IMG/VR virus record: IMGVR_UViG_3300020442_001264
Location: 20,030-84,029 of that record
Direction: 5' to 3' (one strand)
From: a virus
DNA length: 64,000 nt
This document shows, piece after piece, positions 55,828 to 63,183 of this stretch. The notes beneath the pieces are model-generated. The model was not told the origin of the DNA. It saw nothing but the letters and a program-made list of their open reading frames with translations, and searched no databases. Positions within the stretch are counted from its first letter, which is position 1, and the number at the start of each line of letters is the position of its first letter. The translations under genes were made by a program, and so were the position numbers.

Positions 55828-57098
55828 TACAATTTCTCTCCTAACTCAAAACCTCTAAAAGTCTTGAACCTTGGGAACCTAAGACTCCATACATCATCAG
55901 CATCTTGACTTTGAGTAGCCGCATCGGCCCTTATCTCTACCAATTGTCCAATTACTTTGTCTTGGTTAGCCCAAATCTGCTCTCTGTTTTCATCAGTGAG
56001 ACCAGAACCTACGTTTAGGGAGAAGAACTTACCATCATCTTCTCCTTCTACAACTAGGGCGCCTAGCAAGCCTTCATTCTTTCCTGTACCTTCTTCTAGG
56101 TCTACTACCTTTAAGGTAACTTCAATGAAAGGCTTAATTTTAAGCCAGGCGTGACTACGTTTACATTTGTAGCCTTCATTAATAGGTTTAATCATTAGAC
56201 CCTCATATCCTTCGTCTAATGCAGTTTTATTCAGTTTATTAAACTCTGCCTGCCCTTCAGCAGTATCAAAGTTTACAAGGGTAACATCAACCAGTTTGAT
56301 GTTGTCATCAAACAGTGGTCTGATTGTAGTTAGCCTTGTTCTTCGTTCTCTGGCATCTAAGTCTGTGCCACCAGCATTGAATTCTTTCAGTGTAACCATG
56401 TCAAACAATGCCAAGTAGGCATCTTGTGTTTGAGCACCTTCTTTTCTATGAACCTGCTTCATCAAACTTTGGAAGTCATCGCTCATTACCTCACCATCAA
56501 ATACAAGTCCTTCAAACTCAGGCTTGCTTAAAGATTCTTCAATGTGAGGAAAGTTTTCTAACAGTTTGCCGTTACGTGAATGTAATGTTGCACTACCATT
56601 TTGTACGATAGCAATGACACGAACACCATCATACTTGTATTCAACATAACATTCACCAGCAATCTTTTTAGGGTGTTTAGCACCATCATGTGCTAACATA
56701 CAACCAAATAGTGGAATAGTATCCTTTTGAACTTTGTTGATTAGTTTAGCACCAGTACCACAACGCAAGTCTTTGATTAGTATTCGTCTGTACCAATCGT
56801 TCCATTGCTCTTGTGTGGACTTAGCCATTGCAACTAGGATAGCATCACGAGCCGCATGTCCTGTTAGTTCACGTTGCTGTAATTGATTAGCAAGTGTAAG
56901 GAACTGTTCAAAACTAAGTCCTTCTCCTGTAGGATCTTTCTTTACAGGAACTTCTTTAACACCAAAAGTAACAAGCGGATCAAGGCACAATTTTGCACCT
57001 TCAATAAACTCTTTGTTATCCAAGTTGTCTTTAATAACAGACTGCTTGAATAACGAACTGTTATCTGATTCCAACTTTTGTATTACTTTAAATGTCAT
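55827..57098 (-). CDS. ATP-dependent DNA ligase
   Basis: A 423-residue ligase. Motif I is KYDGVR (155-160) with Lys155 as the AMP-accepting residue; motif III is FDGEVM (200-205), motif IV EGLMIK (299-304) and motif V WLKIKP (318-323). An OB-fold region follows. An N-terminal helical domain has RRILIKDLRCG, similar to T4 gp30. It seals nicks during replication and repair. An AAGGAT ribosome binding site precedes the ATG. It heads the leftward group ending with the small membrane genes. Confidence 0.95.
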   Translation of the reverse strand: MTFKVIQKLESDNSSLFKQSVIKDNLDNKEFIEGAKLCLDPLVTFGVKEVPVKKDPTGEGLSFEQFLTLANQLQQRELTGHAARDAILVAMAKSTQEQWNDWYRRILIKDLRCGTGAKLINKVQKDTIPLFGCMLAHDGAKHPKKIAGECYVEYKYDGVRVIAIVQNGSATLHSRNGKLLENFPHIEESLSKPEFEGLVFDGEVMSDDFQSLMKQVHRKEGAQTQDAYLALFDMVTLKEFNAGGTDLDARERRTRLTTIRPLFDDNIKLVDVTLVNFDTAEGQAEFNKLNKTALDEGYEGLMIKPINEGYKCKRSHAWLKIKPFIEVTLKVVDLEEGTGKNEGLLGALVVEGEDDGKFFSLNVGSGLTDENREQIWANQDKVIGQLVEIRADAATQSQDADDVWSLRFPRFKTFRGFELGEKL

Positions 57099-57099
57099 A

Positions 57100-57282
57100 T
57101 TAATATCCTTGCGTCATATGTTCGTATCCTTCTTTGCAGTCTTCTAGACGCTCACCGCAAATACAATGCTCCTCTTCTTCTTGTGTTGGAGCACCAACCA
57201 AATCCCTTACTTCTGCTTCAGTAAGTTTATACTGAGATAGTCTCCTTTGCTTTCGCTTGTTGTTACTAATCTCAGTATGCAT
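57100..57282 (-). CDS. Small charged protein
   Basis: A 60-residue protein with a basic N-terminus, an acidic EEEE stretch and HCICGERLEDC, which might be a small metal site. It starts with a TAATG overlap of the upstream gene and ends one base before the ligase gene. No family recognised. Confidence 0.6.
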   Translation of the reverse strand: MHTEISNNKRKQRRLSQYKLTEAEVRDLVGAPTQEEEEHCICGERLEDCKEGYEHMTQGY

Positions 57283-57656
57283 TACTGTCTCCCAAAGTGG
57301 TCAGCAATAGCCTTTTGAACTACATCTTCTGCCATGTAACTCTTGCCACCTACATGCCATTGATAAGAACTAGACTGCCTAGAAACACTAGGGCCTTCTT
57401 CTTTCCAATCATAGATAGTTGCTGTGACATACTCCCAATCATCTGGAGATTCAGCATCCTCATCTAAGATTTTAAAAGTAAGTGTCCATTCAGTCCAAAC
57501 TTTATCATGTCCACCTTGTTCTTCAGCCTTATAAGTAGGCTCACCAAAAACATCAACCAAGTTGTAATAACTTTCGTTGATGTAACCTTGCAACGAAGTA
57601 CCGTTGATAGCGGCACTTTCGTCATTTTCTATATCAAGAATTTGAAAATCTAACAT
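57282..57656 (-). CDS. Hypothetical protein
   Basis: A 124-residue acidic protein starting with a TAATG overlap at 57656. It has a Trp-rich middle (KVWTEWTLTFKILDED) and a C-terminal helix. No recognised domain. It is part of the operon that begins at the 58104 promoter. Confidence 0.65.
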   Translation of the reverse strand: MLDFQILDIENDESAAINGTSLQGYINESYYNLVDVFGEPTYKAEEQGGHDKVWTEWTLTFKILDEDAESPDDWEYVTATIYDWKEEGPSVSRQSSSYQWHVGGKSYMAEDVVQKAIADHFGRQ

Positions 57657-58072
57657 TATTTGCTCCAATATGACTCACTCAATGGGTCCATGTAGTGAGG
57701 TGTATTTATCGACTGAGTTACAGTAATTTCCTCACCATTGTAAGGACTCTTACCAGTTTTTGTAATCATAGGCTCAATCAAAGCATACTCTTCAACATGC
57801 ATAACTCTGTAGTTATTTCTATCTGCTTTATGAGTTTGACCTAAGTCTTTATCAGTAGCAGTTCTGTAGGCATTGTATGCTCTTGAATGATATTCAGGCT
57901 TACCTTCAGCAACTACTTTTTCAACATCAGCAATAGCCTTTTCATAGAACTTAATAGTCCTAGTGATACCAGCCTTAGCCGCCCCTTCTGATTTGTAATT
58001 ACCAGTTTTCCAAGAAGGCCTGGTTGGCTCTTTGTGGATACTGTCATTACTTTTATCTACTATTACAAACAT
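57656..58072 (-). CDS. Hypothetical early protein
   Basis: A 138-residue protein starting at the ATG at 58072, which has AGGAG upstream; the longer frame to 58132 would run through the promoter. It is Lys/Ala/Tyr-rich and mostly helical, with no recognised domain. It is the first gene after a consensus early promoter. Confidence 0.65.
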   Translation of the reverse strand: MFVIVDKSNDSIHKEPTRPSWKTGNYKSEGAAKAGITRTIKFYEKAIADVEKVVAEGKPEYHSRAYNAYRTATDKDLGQTHKADRNNYRVMHVEEYALIEPMITKTGKSPYNGEEITVTQSINTPHYMDPLSESYWSK

Positions 58073-58103
58073 AAGAACTCCTACTTTCTTAATTAATACT
58101 ATT

Positions 58104-58132
58104 ATTATACGGAAAAAGGCTGAGCAAGTCAA
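58104..58132 (-). promoter_or_regulatory. Sigma70-type early promoter with A-tract
   Basis: Minus strand: TTGACT, 17 bp, TATAAT, preceded by AAAAAAAAGG and then CCAAAAAAAGTGG further upstream. The upstream part is nearly repeated at the 58615 promoter, suggesting a shared UP-like element. Confidence 0.9.
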
Positions 58133-58161
58133 CCTTTTTTTCCACTTTTTTTGGAAATATT

Positions 58162-58581
58162 TTACTTGATTTTAGCAAGTCTTTCCTCTCTGTAATCAAG
58201 AGCACCTTCACCTAAATAAATGTTACCATCGTCTGCTCTGTACAGAGTAGCCAATGATGCTTCATCATCCTTAGCCTTTTGCTCTAATGAAAATTCTGCC
58301 TGTTCAAAAGTGATAGCACCGATTTGAACAAAGTCTAACAGCATGTCAGCAAACGGAATTTCACCATTTGATTTCCATACAGTCAAACCATCTACCTGAG
58401 CAGTATCTTCGAATTTCATCTCAATACTCTTGCCCCAGATATTACCATTTGGATCAGGTCGAAGTTGTTCTGTGAAAAGAACGTCACCTGTAAAGGTTTT
58501 GTTATCATCATGCACAGATGCCATTCCAAAACGTTGCTTACGAATGGTCTCACCTGCTATTTTTACTTCATTTGCTAACAT
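58162..58581 (-). CDS. Hypothetical early protein
   Basis: A 139-residue protein with AGGAG upstream of the ATG. The sequence has a beta-rich centre (EMKFEDTAQVDGLTVWKSNG) and acidic helices. No recognised domain. It is a single-gene unit between two early promoters. Confidence 0.65.
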   Translation of the reverse strand: MLANEVKIAGETIRKQRFGMASVHDDNKTFTGDVLFTEQLRPDPNGNIWGKSIEMKFEDTAQVDGLTVWKSNGEIPFADMLLDFVQIGAITFEQAEFSLEQKAKDDEASLATLYRADDGNIYLGEGALDYREERLAKIK

Positions 58582-58614
58582 AAAAACTCCTACCTTTTTA
58601 CAAACTATACATAT

Positions 58615-58643
58615 ATTATAGGGTCAAACACCACCAAAGTCAA
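58615..58643 (-). promoter_or_regulatory. Sigma70-type early promoter with A-tract
   Basis: Minus strand: TTGACT, 17 bp, TATAAT, preceded by AAAAAACGG. It drives the gene at 58581. Confidence 0.9.
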
Positions 58644-58674
58644 CCGTTTTTTCCACTTTTTTTGGCATTTTTTG

Positions 58675-58682
58675 GTTAAATA
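58675..58682 (+). promoter_or_regulatory. Late promoter core, leaderless position
   Basis: GTTAAATA ends 5 nt before the ATG at 58688, with no Shine-Dalgarno site. TAAATATGTGC also occurs at the 17825 promoter. Confidence 0.6.
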
Positions 58683-58687
58683 TGTGC

Positions 58688-59314
58688 ATGATAGGGGTTA
58701 TTTCAGGGTATAGAACGGGTTCTACGACGCTCATAGAGGGCCTTAGCACACTTTTTGGGCTAGATTACAATCCAACGCACACTGGCGAGTTAGATTTTGC
58801 ACACGGGCATTATTATTCGCCCCACAGAGATGACATGATATATAAATTCATGCCCCAATCAGCAAGGCACAGAGAATCTGAACTTTGGGAAAGTATACAC
58901 GAAGATTGGTTATCAAAAAGTCAATTAATCTTCTCACTTAGACATGATGTAACTGCTCAAATTAAAAGTTATTATTTGGCAACCATAACAGGTGTTTGGC
59001 ATGGTGAAATGAATCCTATACAATCATACAATAATGTGCATTCAACAGACTTTAAAAATGTAGCAGACGTTCAAACTGATATTTGTATGAAAATGAATAG
59101 AGACACTTTAGAAGAATTTAAAGAGTCTTTTGTACAAAATTTACAAATGCAAAATGAAATATATGAGCAGTATGGTGGTGTAATTTCTGTTTTAGAACGA
59201 AGAAGTAGATTAGATTATAAGCCTTACAATTCGCCTTTTGTTTTGCCTGAACAGTTGAGAACTTGGGAAAGCGGCATTATCTTAAAAAATCACTTCCCTC
59301 ACTATAAATATTAA
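58688..59314 (+). CDS. Sulfotransferase-like protein
   Basis: A 208-residue protein. The N-terminal ISGYRTGSTTL is a phosphosulfate-loop-like motif, and TGVWHG in the middle matches TDVWHG of the gene at 38667. An in-frame ATG at 58682 overlaps the late-promoter box; the ATG at 58688 has the standard 5-nt spacing and is preferred. It is a rightward late gene set within leftward early genes, suggesting separate acquisition or a late function. Confidence 0.5.
   Translation: MIGVISGYRTGSTTLIEGLSTLFGLDYNPTHTGELDFAHGHYYSPHRDDMIYKFMPQSARHRESELWESIHEDWLSKSQLIFSLRHDVTAQIKSYYLATITGVWHGEMNPIQSYNNVHSTDFKNVADVQTDICMKMNRDTLEEFKESFVQNLQMQNEIYEQYGGVISVLERRSRLDYKPYNSPFVLPEQLRTWESGIILKNHFPHYKY
59303..59310 (+). 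promoter_or_regulatory. Perfect T4 late promoter box, leaderless position
   Basis: TATAAATA, the exact T4 late consensus, ends 5 nt before the ATG at 59316 and overlaps the 3' end of the previous gene. It is the best example of the leaderless arrangement. Confidence 0.65.
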
Positions 59315-59315
59315 T

Positions 59316-59405
59316 ATGGAGATATTTCTTTTAATTTGTTTAATGAGTTTGCCAATTGTAGCAGGAGCATATACTTTTTGGTTGTCTTACAAAATTAGCG
59401 GATAA
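59316..59405 (+). CDS. Tiny membrane peptide (29 aa)
   Basis: A 29-residue product (MEIFLLICLMSLPIVAGAYT at its start) that is almost entirely one membrane helix. It would be ignored on length alone, but it begins exactly 5 nt after a perfect TATAAATA. Its last 11 nt overlap the end of the converging SGNH-like gene. A holin-like or membrane-modifying role is possible, but unproven. Confidence 0.55.
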   Translation: MEIFLLICLMSLPIVAGAYTFWLSYKISG

Positions 59406-60282
59406 TTTTAGCAAACATATTTGCTAATTGTTCATGTCCATACTTTCCAAAATGAACATTATCTCTAGCAAAATCCCATTCTGTGTGTCTCAGATAATCT
59501 ATGGAGTTTGGTAGCCTTGGTACGTTTTTGTTGCATTTATTTTTAACATACTCTAACATCTCAGACTGAACAAAACCTTCTATTAATTTTACTTCATGAT
59601 GAACACACAGTTGTATTACAAGTTCTCTCCAAGTCCAAAATTCTAATAGTGATTGCTGTTTGCTTTGCAACAGATGTGCTTTAAAAAGTACGTCTGCTTG
59701 TTTATCTATACTAGTATTTCCAGGAGCAAACTGATATACAAAAGGTTCTACTTGTTCTTCAGTAATAAAGTCCAGTACTTGGTCATCTATTTGTTTTTCC
59801 TTATTTCCAACTAACATTTTTCTTTCTTTGCTGGGCCACAACACCAAAAGTGTATCTGGAATAAGTTCTTCTTCAAAACATTGTTTTATCAGCATGGCAG
59901 TTGTGTCAATACCTATACTACCTACTCCTAGATTAATATGATATGTGTTAAACATATCAGCAAGTCTCGAACCCCAAACTTCTGAATCTCTTACACCAAT
60001 TCCATATGTATGACTACACCCTGCTGTCATTATTGTGTTAGGTTTAATTACAAATTCATTGCCTCTAAAGTTATGTTTGTTGACGGTATACATATACTCG
60101 TCTTCTGTATAATCTTGCAAATTACCGCCATCTTTCCAAAAGTTTGGAGTATCTGATGGCTGATATTGGAATGTATTTTGCTTTATTTTACCATTTGTTT
60201 CTGGATTTGGTTGCAAACAAAATGGAAAACCTTTTTTTGCTTCAGTAAAAGGTCTGAGAGTATTATAATTAAGTTGTCCCAT
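59395..60282 (-). CDS. SGNH-like hydrolase
   Basis: A 295-residue protein. The SGNH blocks are TAGCSHTYGIGV (nucleophile Ser), GVGSIGIDT (Gly/Asn region) and ARDNVHFGKYGHEQLA (Asp-x2-His near the C-terminus). An N-terminal extension of about 90 residues precedes them. It is a possible esterase or O-acyltransferase acting on glycans. A leaderless-type late promoter lies 5 nt before the ATG. Confidence 0.6.
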   Translation of the reverse strand: MGQLNYNTLRPFTEAKKGFPFCLQPNPETNGKIKQNTFQYQPSDTPNFWKDGGNLQDYTEDEYMYTVNKHNFRGNEFVIKPNTIMTAGCSHTYGIGVRDSEVWGSRLADMFNTYHINLGVGSIGIDTTAMLIKQCFEEELIPDTLLVLWPSKERKMLVGNKEKQIDDQVLDFITEEQVEPFVYQFAPGNTSIDKQADVLFKAHLLQSKQQSLLEFWTWRELVIQLCVHHEVKLIEGFVQSEMLEYVKNKCNKNVPRLPNSIDYLRHTEWDFARDNVHFGKYGHEQLANMFAKIIR

Positions 60283-60287
60283 GTTAA

Positions 60288-60295
60288 TATTTAAC
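60288..60295 (-). promoter_or_regulatory. Late promoter core, leaderless position
   Basis: Minus strand GTTAAATA ends 5 nt before the ATG at 60282, with no Shine-Dalgarno site. This is the only minus-strand example with the exact 5-nt spacing. Confidence 0.55.
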
Positions 60296-60297
60296 TA

Positions 60298-60660
60298 TCA
60301 ATCTAAACTATTTGCAAATTTTTCGATGTCGTTTGATACCAATTTAAGCCACATAGCATCATCTTCGCTGTATAATATCAAAGTTTTTTTCTCTAAGAAA
60401 TAGGGCCAACGCATTTTCTCATGCAGTCTAAGTAGTAGTTTCTTATGTATTCCTTCTGCTACAGGAAATTTATAATTATCATACTCTGACTTCAGTAAAG
60501 TATTTCCTAACTTTGTTAATCTTAATCCTGAGAAAGTGTTGTCTGATATTTGAAGATTCTTAAAAAGCATATAGCAGACGTCCATTGTAGAGTATTGTTG
60601 CAGAGTTTCATGCTTCTGCATCATCTTTACTGCTATCTTATATTGAAGTTGGTCATTCAT
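60298..60660 (-). CDS. Hypothetical protein
   Basis: A 120-residue protein, taken from the ATG at 60660 that overlaps the previous stop by 8 nt. The segment LILYSEDDAMWLKL near the C-terminus resembles ISFENEDDALWFRLKI in the gene at 61999, hinting at a shared small domain. No function recognised. Confidence 0.6.
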   Translation of the reverse strand: MNDQLQYKIAVKMMQKHETLQQYSTMDVCYMLFKNLQISDNTFSGLRLTKLGNTLLKSEYDNYKFPVAEGIHKKLLLRLHEKMRWPYFLEKKTLILYSEDDAMWLKLVSNDIEKFANSLD

Positions 60661-60958
60661 CATTAACATCAGATTCAGTAACATACTCCCCTGATGTTAA
60701 TTTGACTACAGCAAATTCTTCTGTGCTGAAAGTTTTGTTTAACTTCTCTGCAAGATTGAAAGCATGTCCACTGTTACTGAAACTGACCTTTTTGTATTTT
60801 GGTCCTGGGTAACTTACAAGTTTATTCAATGTCCTTAAATTAATAGGTTTTCCTTTGTAAAACACACTGAATATTGCCTCAGCCGCCAATACCTGATCCG
60901 CTTTGTATGTGTCTTTGTGTACTGCTTCTAATAAAATTGTTGGTTTTGGTCTGCTCAT
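60653..60958 (-). CDS. Hypothetical protein
   Basis: A 101-residue protein with AGGAG 7 nt before the ATG at 60958 and a late-promoter core further upstream. It is basic in the middle and ends SGEYVTESDVNDE. No domain recognised. Confidence 0.6.
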   Translation of the reverse strand: MSRPKPTILLEAVHKDTYKADQVLAAEAIFSVFYKGKPINLRTLNKLVSYPGPKYKKVSFSNSGHAFNLAEKLNKTFSTEEFAVVKLTSGEYVTESDVNDE

Positions 60959-60978
60959 GTATAGTCTCCTATACACTT

Positions 60979-60986
60979 ATTTATCA
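60979..60986 (-). promoter_or_regulatory. Late promoter core with short leader
   Basis: Minus strand GATAAATA lies 20 nt before the ATG at 60958. If transcription starts about 6 nt downstream, the leader is about 15 nt and includes the AGGAG site. Confidence 0.5.
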
Positions 60987-61021
60987 TAAAAACGTGTTTT
61001 AATGGTTATTTAAAACTATGT

Positions 61022-61327
61022 TTAACTTTGCAGAACTGCTTTTAACTCACCTGTTTGGTGCATTTCAGTAACAATGTCGCAACCACCAACCAACTCACCT
61101 TTAACGAACAGTTGTGGGAATGTGGGCCAGTCACTGATGGTAGGTAATACTTGTCTTACTTCTGGATCTTCGAGTATATCCATATAACTAAACTCTACAT
61201 TGTTTTCTTTGAGTACATCAACTACTCTAGCAGAAAATCCACACCTTGGTTGATGTGGATCTCCTTTCATGAACAATATGATATTATTGTCATTGATTAT
61301 GTCTTCTAATTGTTTTTTAACGTCCAT
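61022..61327 (-). CDS. Monothiol (CGFS) glutaredoxin
   Basis: A 101-residue protein of the Grx4/GrxD type, with CGFS at 29-32, the conserved KGDPHQPRCGFS context and WPTFPQLFVKGELVGGCDI for glutathione binding. CGFS glutaredoxins bind a shared [2Fe-2S] cluster and pass it to client proteins. Its start overlaps the cytochrome stop (TAATG), so the three redox genes form an operon. Confidence 0.93.
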   Translation of the reverse strand: MDVKKQLEDIINDNNIILFMKGDPHQPRCGFSARVVDVLKENNVEFSYMDILEDPEVRQVLPTISDWPTFPQLFVKGELVGGCDIVTEMHQTGELKAVLQS

Positions 61328-61770
61328 TATTGAGGAAATCCTTCTTCTACAAATTTTCCAATTGTTTCTATTTGTGCATCAGATAAATTTGCGGCTTGTC
61401 CCCACATCATCTGACTCATAGGACCTACAGTCCCATTGTTTTTATATGTTGTGAGTTTATCTATGATTGTTGTTGCAGATTGTCCTGCTAATTTAGGACC
61501 TACTCCGCCTTTACCTGTTGGGCCATGACATGCGGCACAACCTGCCCATAAACCTCTGATGCTACTAAAATCATCTGCTTGAGCAAGTTCTCTTTTTGCT
61601 CTTTCTATGTCTACTGTAGTACCATGTACTTTGACATATTCTACATAACAATCACCTGTACAATTTTGTACTCTAGGATAACCTTTAACTTCTAAATCAG
61701 GATATATAACTCCTGCAAAAAATACTGTGAATACGGCACAGCCAACCAATACTAAACCTAGTTCTTTCAT
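61327..61770 (-). CDS. Class I c-type cytochrome
   Basis: A 147-residue protein with an N-terminal hydrophobic segment (about 5-22) that is a signal peptide or membrane anchor, and a heme-binding CAACH (78-82). A methionine ligand is likely in GPMSQMM (116-122). GVGPKLAGQ and the spacing resemble proteobacterial cytochrome c4/c5-type domains. Two more cysteines (37, 41) could form a disulfide. It would work on the periplasmic side and depends on host heme ligation. It lies between two glutaredoxin genes. Confidence 0.9.
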   Translation of the reverse strand: MKELGLVLVGCAVFTVFFAGVIYPDLEVKGYPRVQNCTGDCYVEYVKVHGTTVDIERAKRELAQADDFSSIRGLWAGCAACHGPTGKGGVGPKLAGQSATTIIDKLTTYKNNGTVGPMSQMMWGQAANLSDAQIETIGKFVEEGFPQ

Positions 61771-61997
61771 TTTTCTCCGTCTATGAGTTTTTTAAATTCT
61801 TGATAGCCACCAATTTTATCACCGTTTACAATGATTTGGGGAAAAGTTCTAGCACCTGGAAATGTTTCCATAAGTGTTTCTCTATCAAAATCTACATCTA
61901 ACATCTTAACTGTTAAATCATGTTCTTCTCTTTCTGCTAATGCTTTTGCCATGTCACAGAAAGGACATTGTGGTTTGCTATATATTTCTACTTTCAT
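61767..61997 (-). CDS. Dithiol glutaredoxin (CPFC)
   Basis: A 76-residue classic glutaredoxin with CPFC at 11-14 (KPQCPFCDMAK), RTFPQIIVNG with the cis-Pro, and GGYQEF. Such proteins reduce ribonucleotide reductase and protein disulfides. The 3' end overlaps the cytochrome gene by 4 nt. T4 NrdC has a similar job. Confidence 0.92.
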   Translation of the reverse strand: MKVEIYSKPQCPFCDMAKALAEREEHDLTVKMLDVDFDRETLMETFPGARTFPQIIVNGDKIGGYQEFKKLIDGEK

Positions 61998-61998
61998 T

Positions 61999-62319
61999 TT
62001 ATCTCTTTATTTTTAATCTAAACCAAAGTGCATCATCTTCGTTTTCGAAAGAAATCTTTGCATACTTTGTATCACGGATAACATCAAAATGCCATCCATA
62101 CTTTCCTTTTGCGTTACTATTTATATCTAGTAATATGTTATATGGTATTCCAACTGAACCCCATTCTTCGTCGAGACCTGTGTAATGACCTTGGTCCCAA
62201 ACTATTTCATGTTCAAAGAAATGATTATAACCACAACCCTCTCTCCAGTCATCACTTGCTGAAGTTCCATTGGTTTGTGGAGTAGTGCCTGTTGCTCTTT
62301 GTATCAGTGTTTTAATCAT
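61999..62319 (-). CDS. Hypothetical protein
   Basis: A 106-residue protein with an aromatic-rich middle and a C-terminal FENEDDALWFRLKI block also seen in the gene at 60298. It is 1 bp from the glutaredoxin start. No function recognised. Confidence 0.6.
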   Translation of the reverse strand: MIKTLIQRATGTTPQTNGTSASDDWREGCGYNHFFEHEIVWDQGHYTGLDEEWGSVGIPYNILLDINSNAKGKYGWHFDVIRDTKYAKISFENEDDALWFRLKIKR

Positions 62320-62486
62320 TTGTCTTTGAATTTGCCGCCTGTGTAAATTACTTCTTCTTTTGCAGGCTTGTTACTTTGGATTTCATTTATTACTCTGACT
62401 AAAAACTTTACGTCAAATGAAGTCTCCTTTGCATCTTGACTATCTAAATGCTTTACTCTGCTAATAAATTTGTCCAAATCACTCAT
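62316..62486 (-). CDS. Small hypothetical protein (56 aa)
   Basis: The start overlaps the previous stop (TAATG) and the stop overlaps the next start (ATGA). The product begins MSDLDKFISRVKHLDSQDAK and ends YTGGKFKDK. It is similar in style to small conserved proteins of marine T4-like phages (from memory). Helical; function unknown. Confidence 0.65.
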   Translation of the reverse strand: MSDLDKFISRVKHLDSQDAKETSFDVKFLVRVINEIQSNKPAKEEVIYTGGKFKDK

Positions 62487-63010
62487 TACTTGCTCATTGC
62501 CTTACGTTTAATTTTGTTAAGGACTTTAAGTCTTTGCTTGAGTTCTAGTTTAGTTTTAAATGGTCCTTCATAACCATAAGTTATTAATGTATTTAACTTA
62601 GGACAATTACCATGTTTCCAACCTTTCTCAAAGTTAATTGCATACCAACCTGCCGCATAATAAACTGTGCTATTCTCAGTTTTTGCGAACAATGGTATCT
62701 CTTCCATATAGTCAGGATGACTATGGTCAATAGGCACAGGATTTGGATAGTCAACTGCAAAGCCTTTGATATAAAAAGTTGCAGGTTGAGTCACATCTAA
62801 ATCAACACCTTCCTCAAATAAAAACTGATTCTTAAATGCTTCTTGAACATCTTCTTTTGTATCAAACAAAATAGTTTCAGTCTTGTCAAGATATGTAAAT
62901 TTATCTTGAACAGTTTTATGTAAAATGCCTACACGTTTGTCTGCATCGTTTACTATCCAAGCATCATCACTAATCTTTTGTAATTGTACTTGGTCTTTGA
63001 ACTTAATCAT
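62486..63010 (-). CDS. Hypothetical protein
   Basis: A 174-residue protein with a beta-rich N-terminal part (WIVNDADKRVGILHK) and a basic C-terminus (LKQRLKVLNKIKRK). No recognised domain. It overlaps both neighbours, so it is in the same operon as the RNase H-like gene. Confidence 0.6.
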   Translation of the reverse strand: MIKFKDQVQLQKISDDAWIVNDADKRVGILHKTVQDKFTYLDKTETILFDTKEDVQEAFKNQFLFEEGVDLDVTQPATFYIKGFAVDYPNPVPIDHSHPDYMEEIPLFAKTENSTVYYAAGWYAINFEKGWKHGNCPKLNTLITYGYEGPFKTKLELKQRLKVLNKIKRKAMSK

Positions 63011-63183
63011 TCTTTTTCTCCATTAATTGTTCCGTATTCGGAAATCAGTTCACGTTCTTGTTTCCCAAACTCTCTGCGATATAGTTTAGTATCAACTCTT
63101 TCATAGATATACTTTTTATCTGTACTGCCTGGATCTTTAATCTCAGCAAACATTTTATCTATATCTTTATTCAGCGATACCAT
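63007..63183 (-). CDS. Small charged protein (58 aa)
   Basis: It overlaps the RNase H-like gene by 17 nt and the next gene by 4 nt (ATGA). The product begins MVSLNKDIDKMFAEIKD; the second Met (residue 11) is an alternative start. Lys/Glu-rich and helical. No function recognised. Confidence 0.55.
   Translation of the reverse strand: MVSLNKDIDKMFAEIKDPGSTDKKYIYERVDTKLYRREFGKQERELISEYGTINGEKE

Noticed and set aside
61831-62185. Rightward open frames opposite the glutaredoxin and neighbour
   Set aside because: The opposite strand encodes recognisable glutaredoxin; the forward frames have no family or ribosome site.
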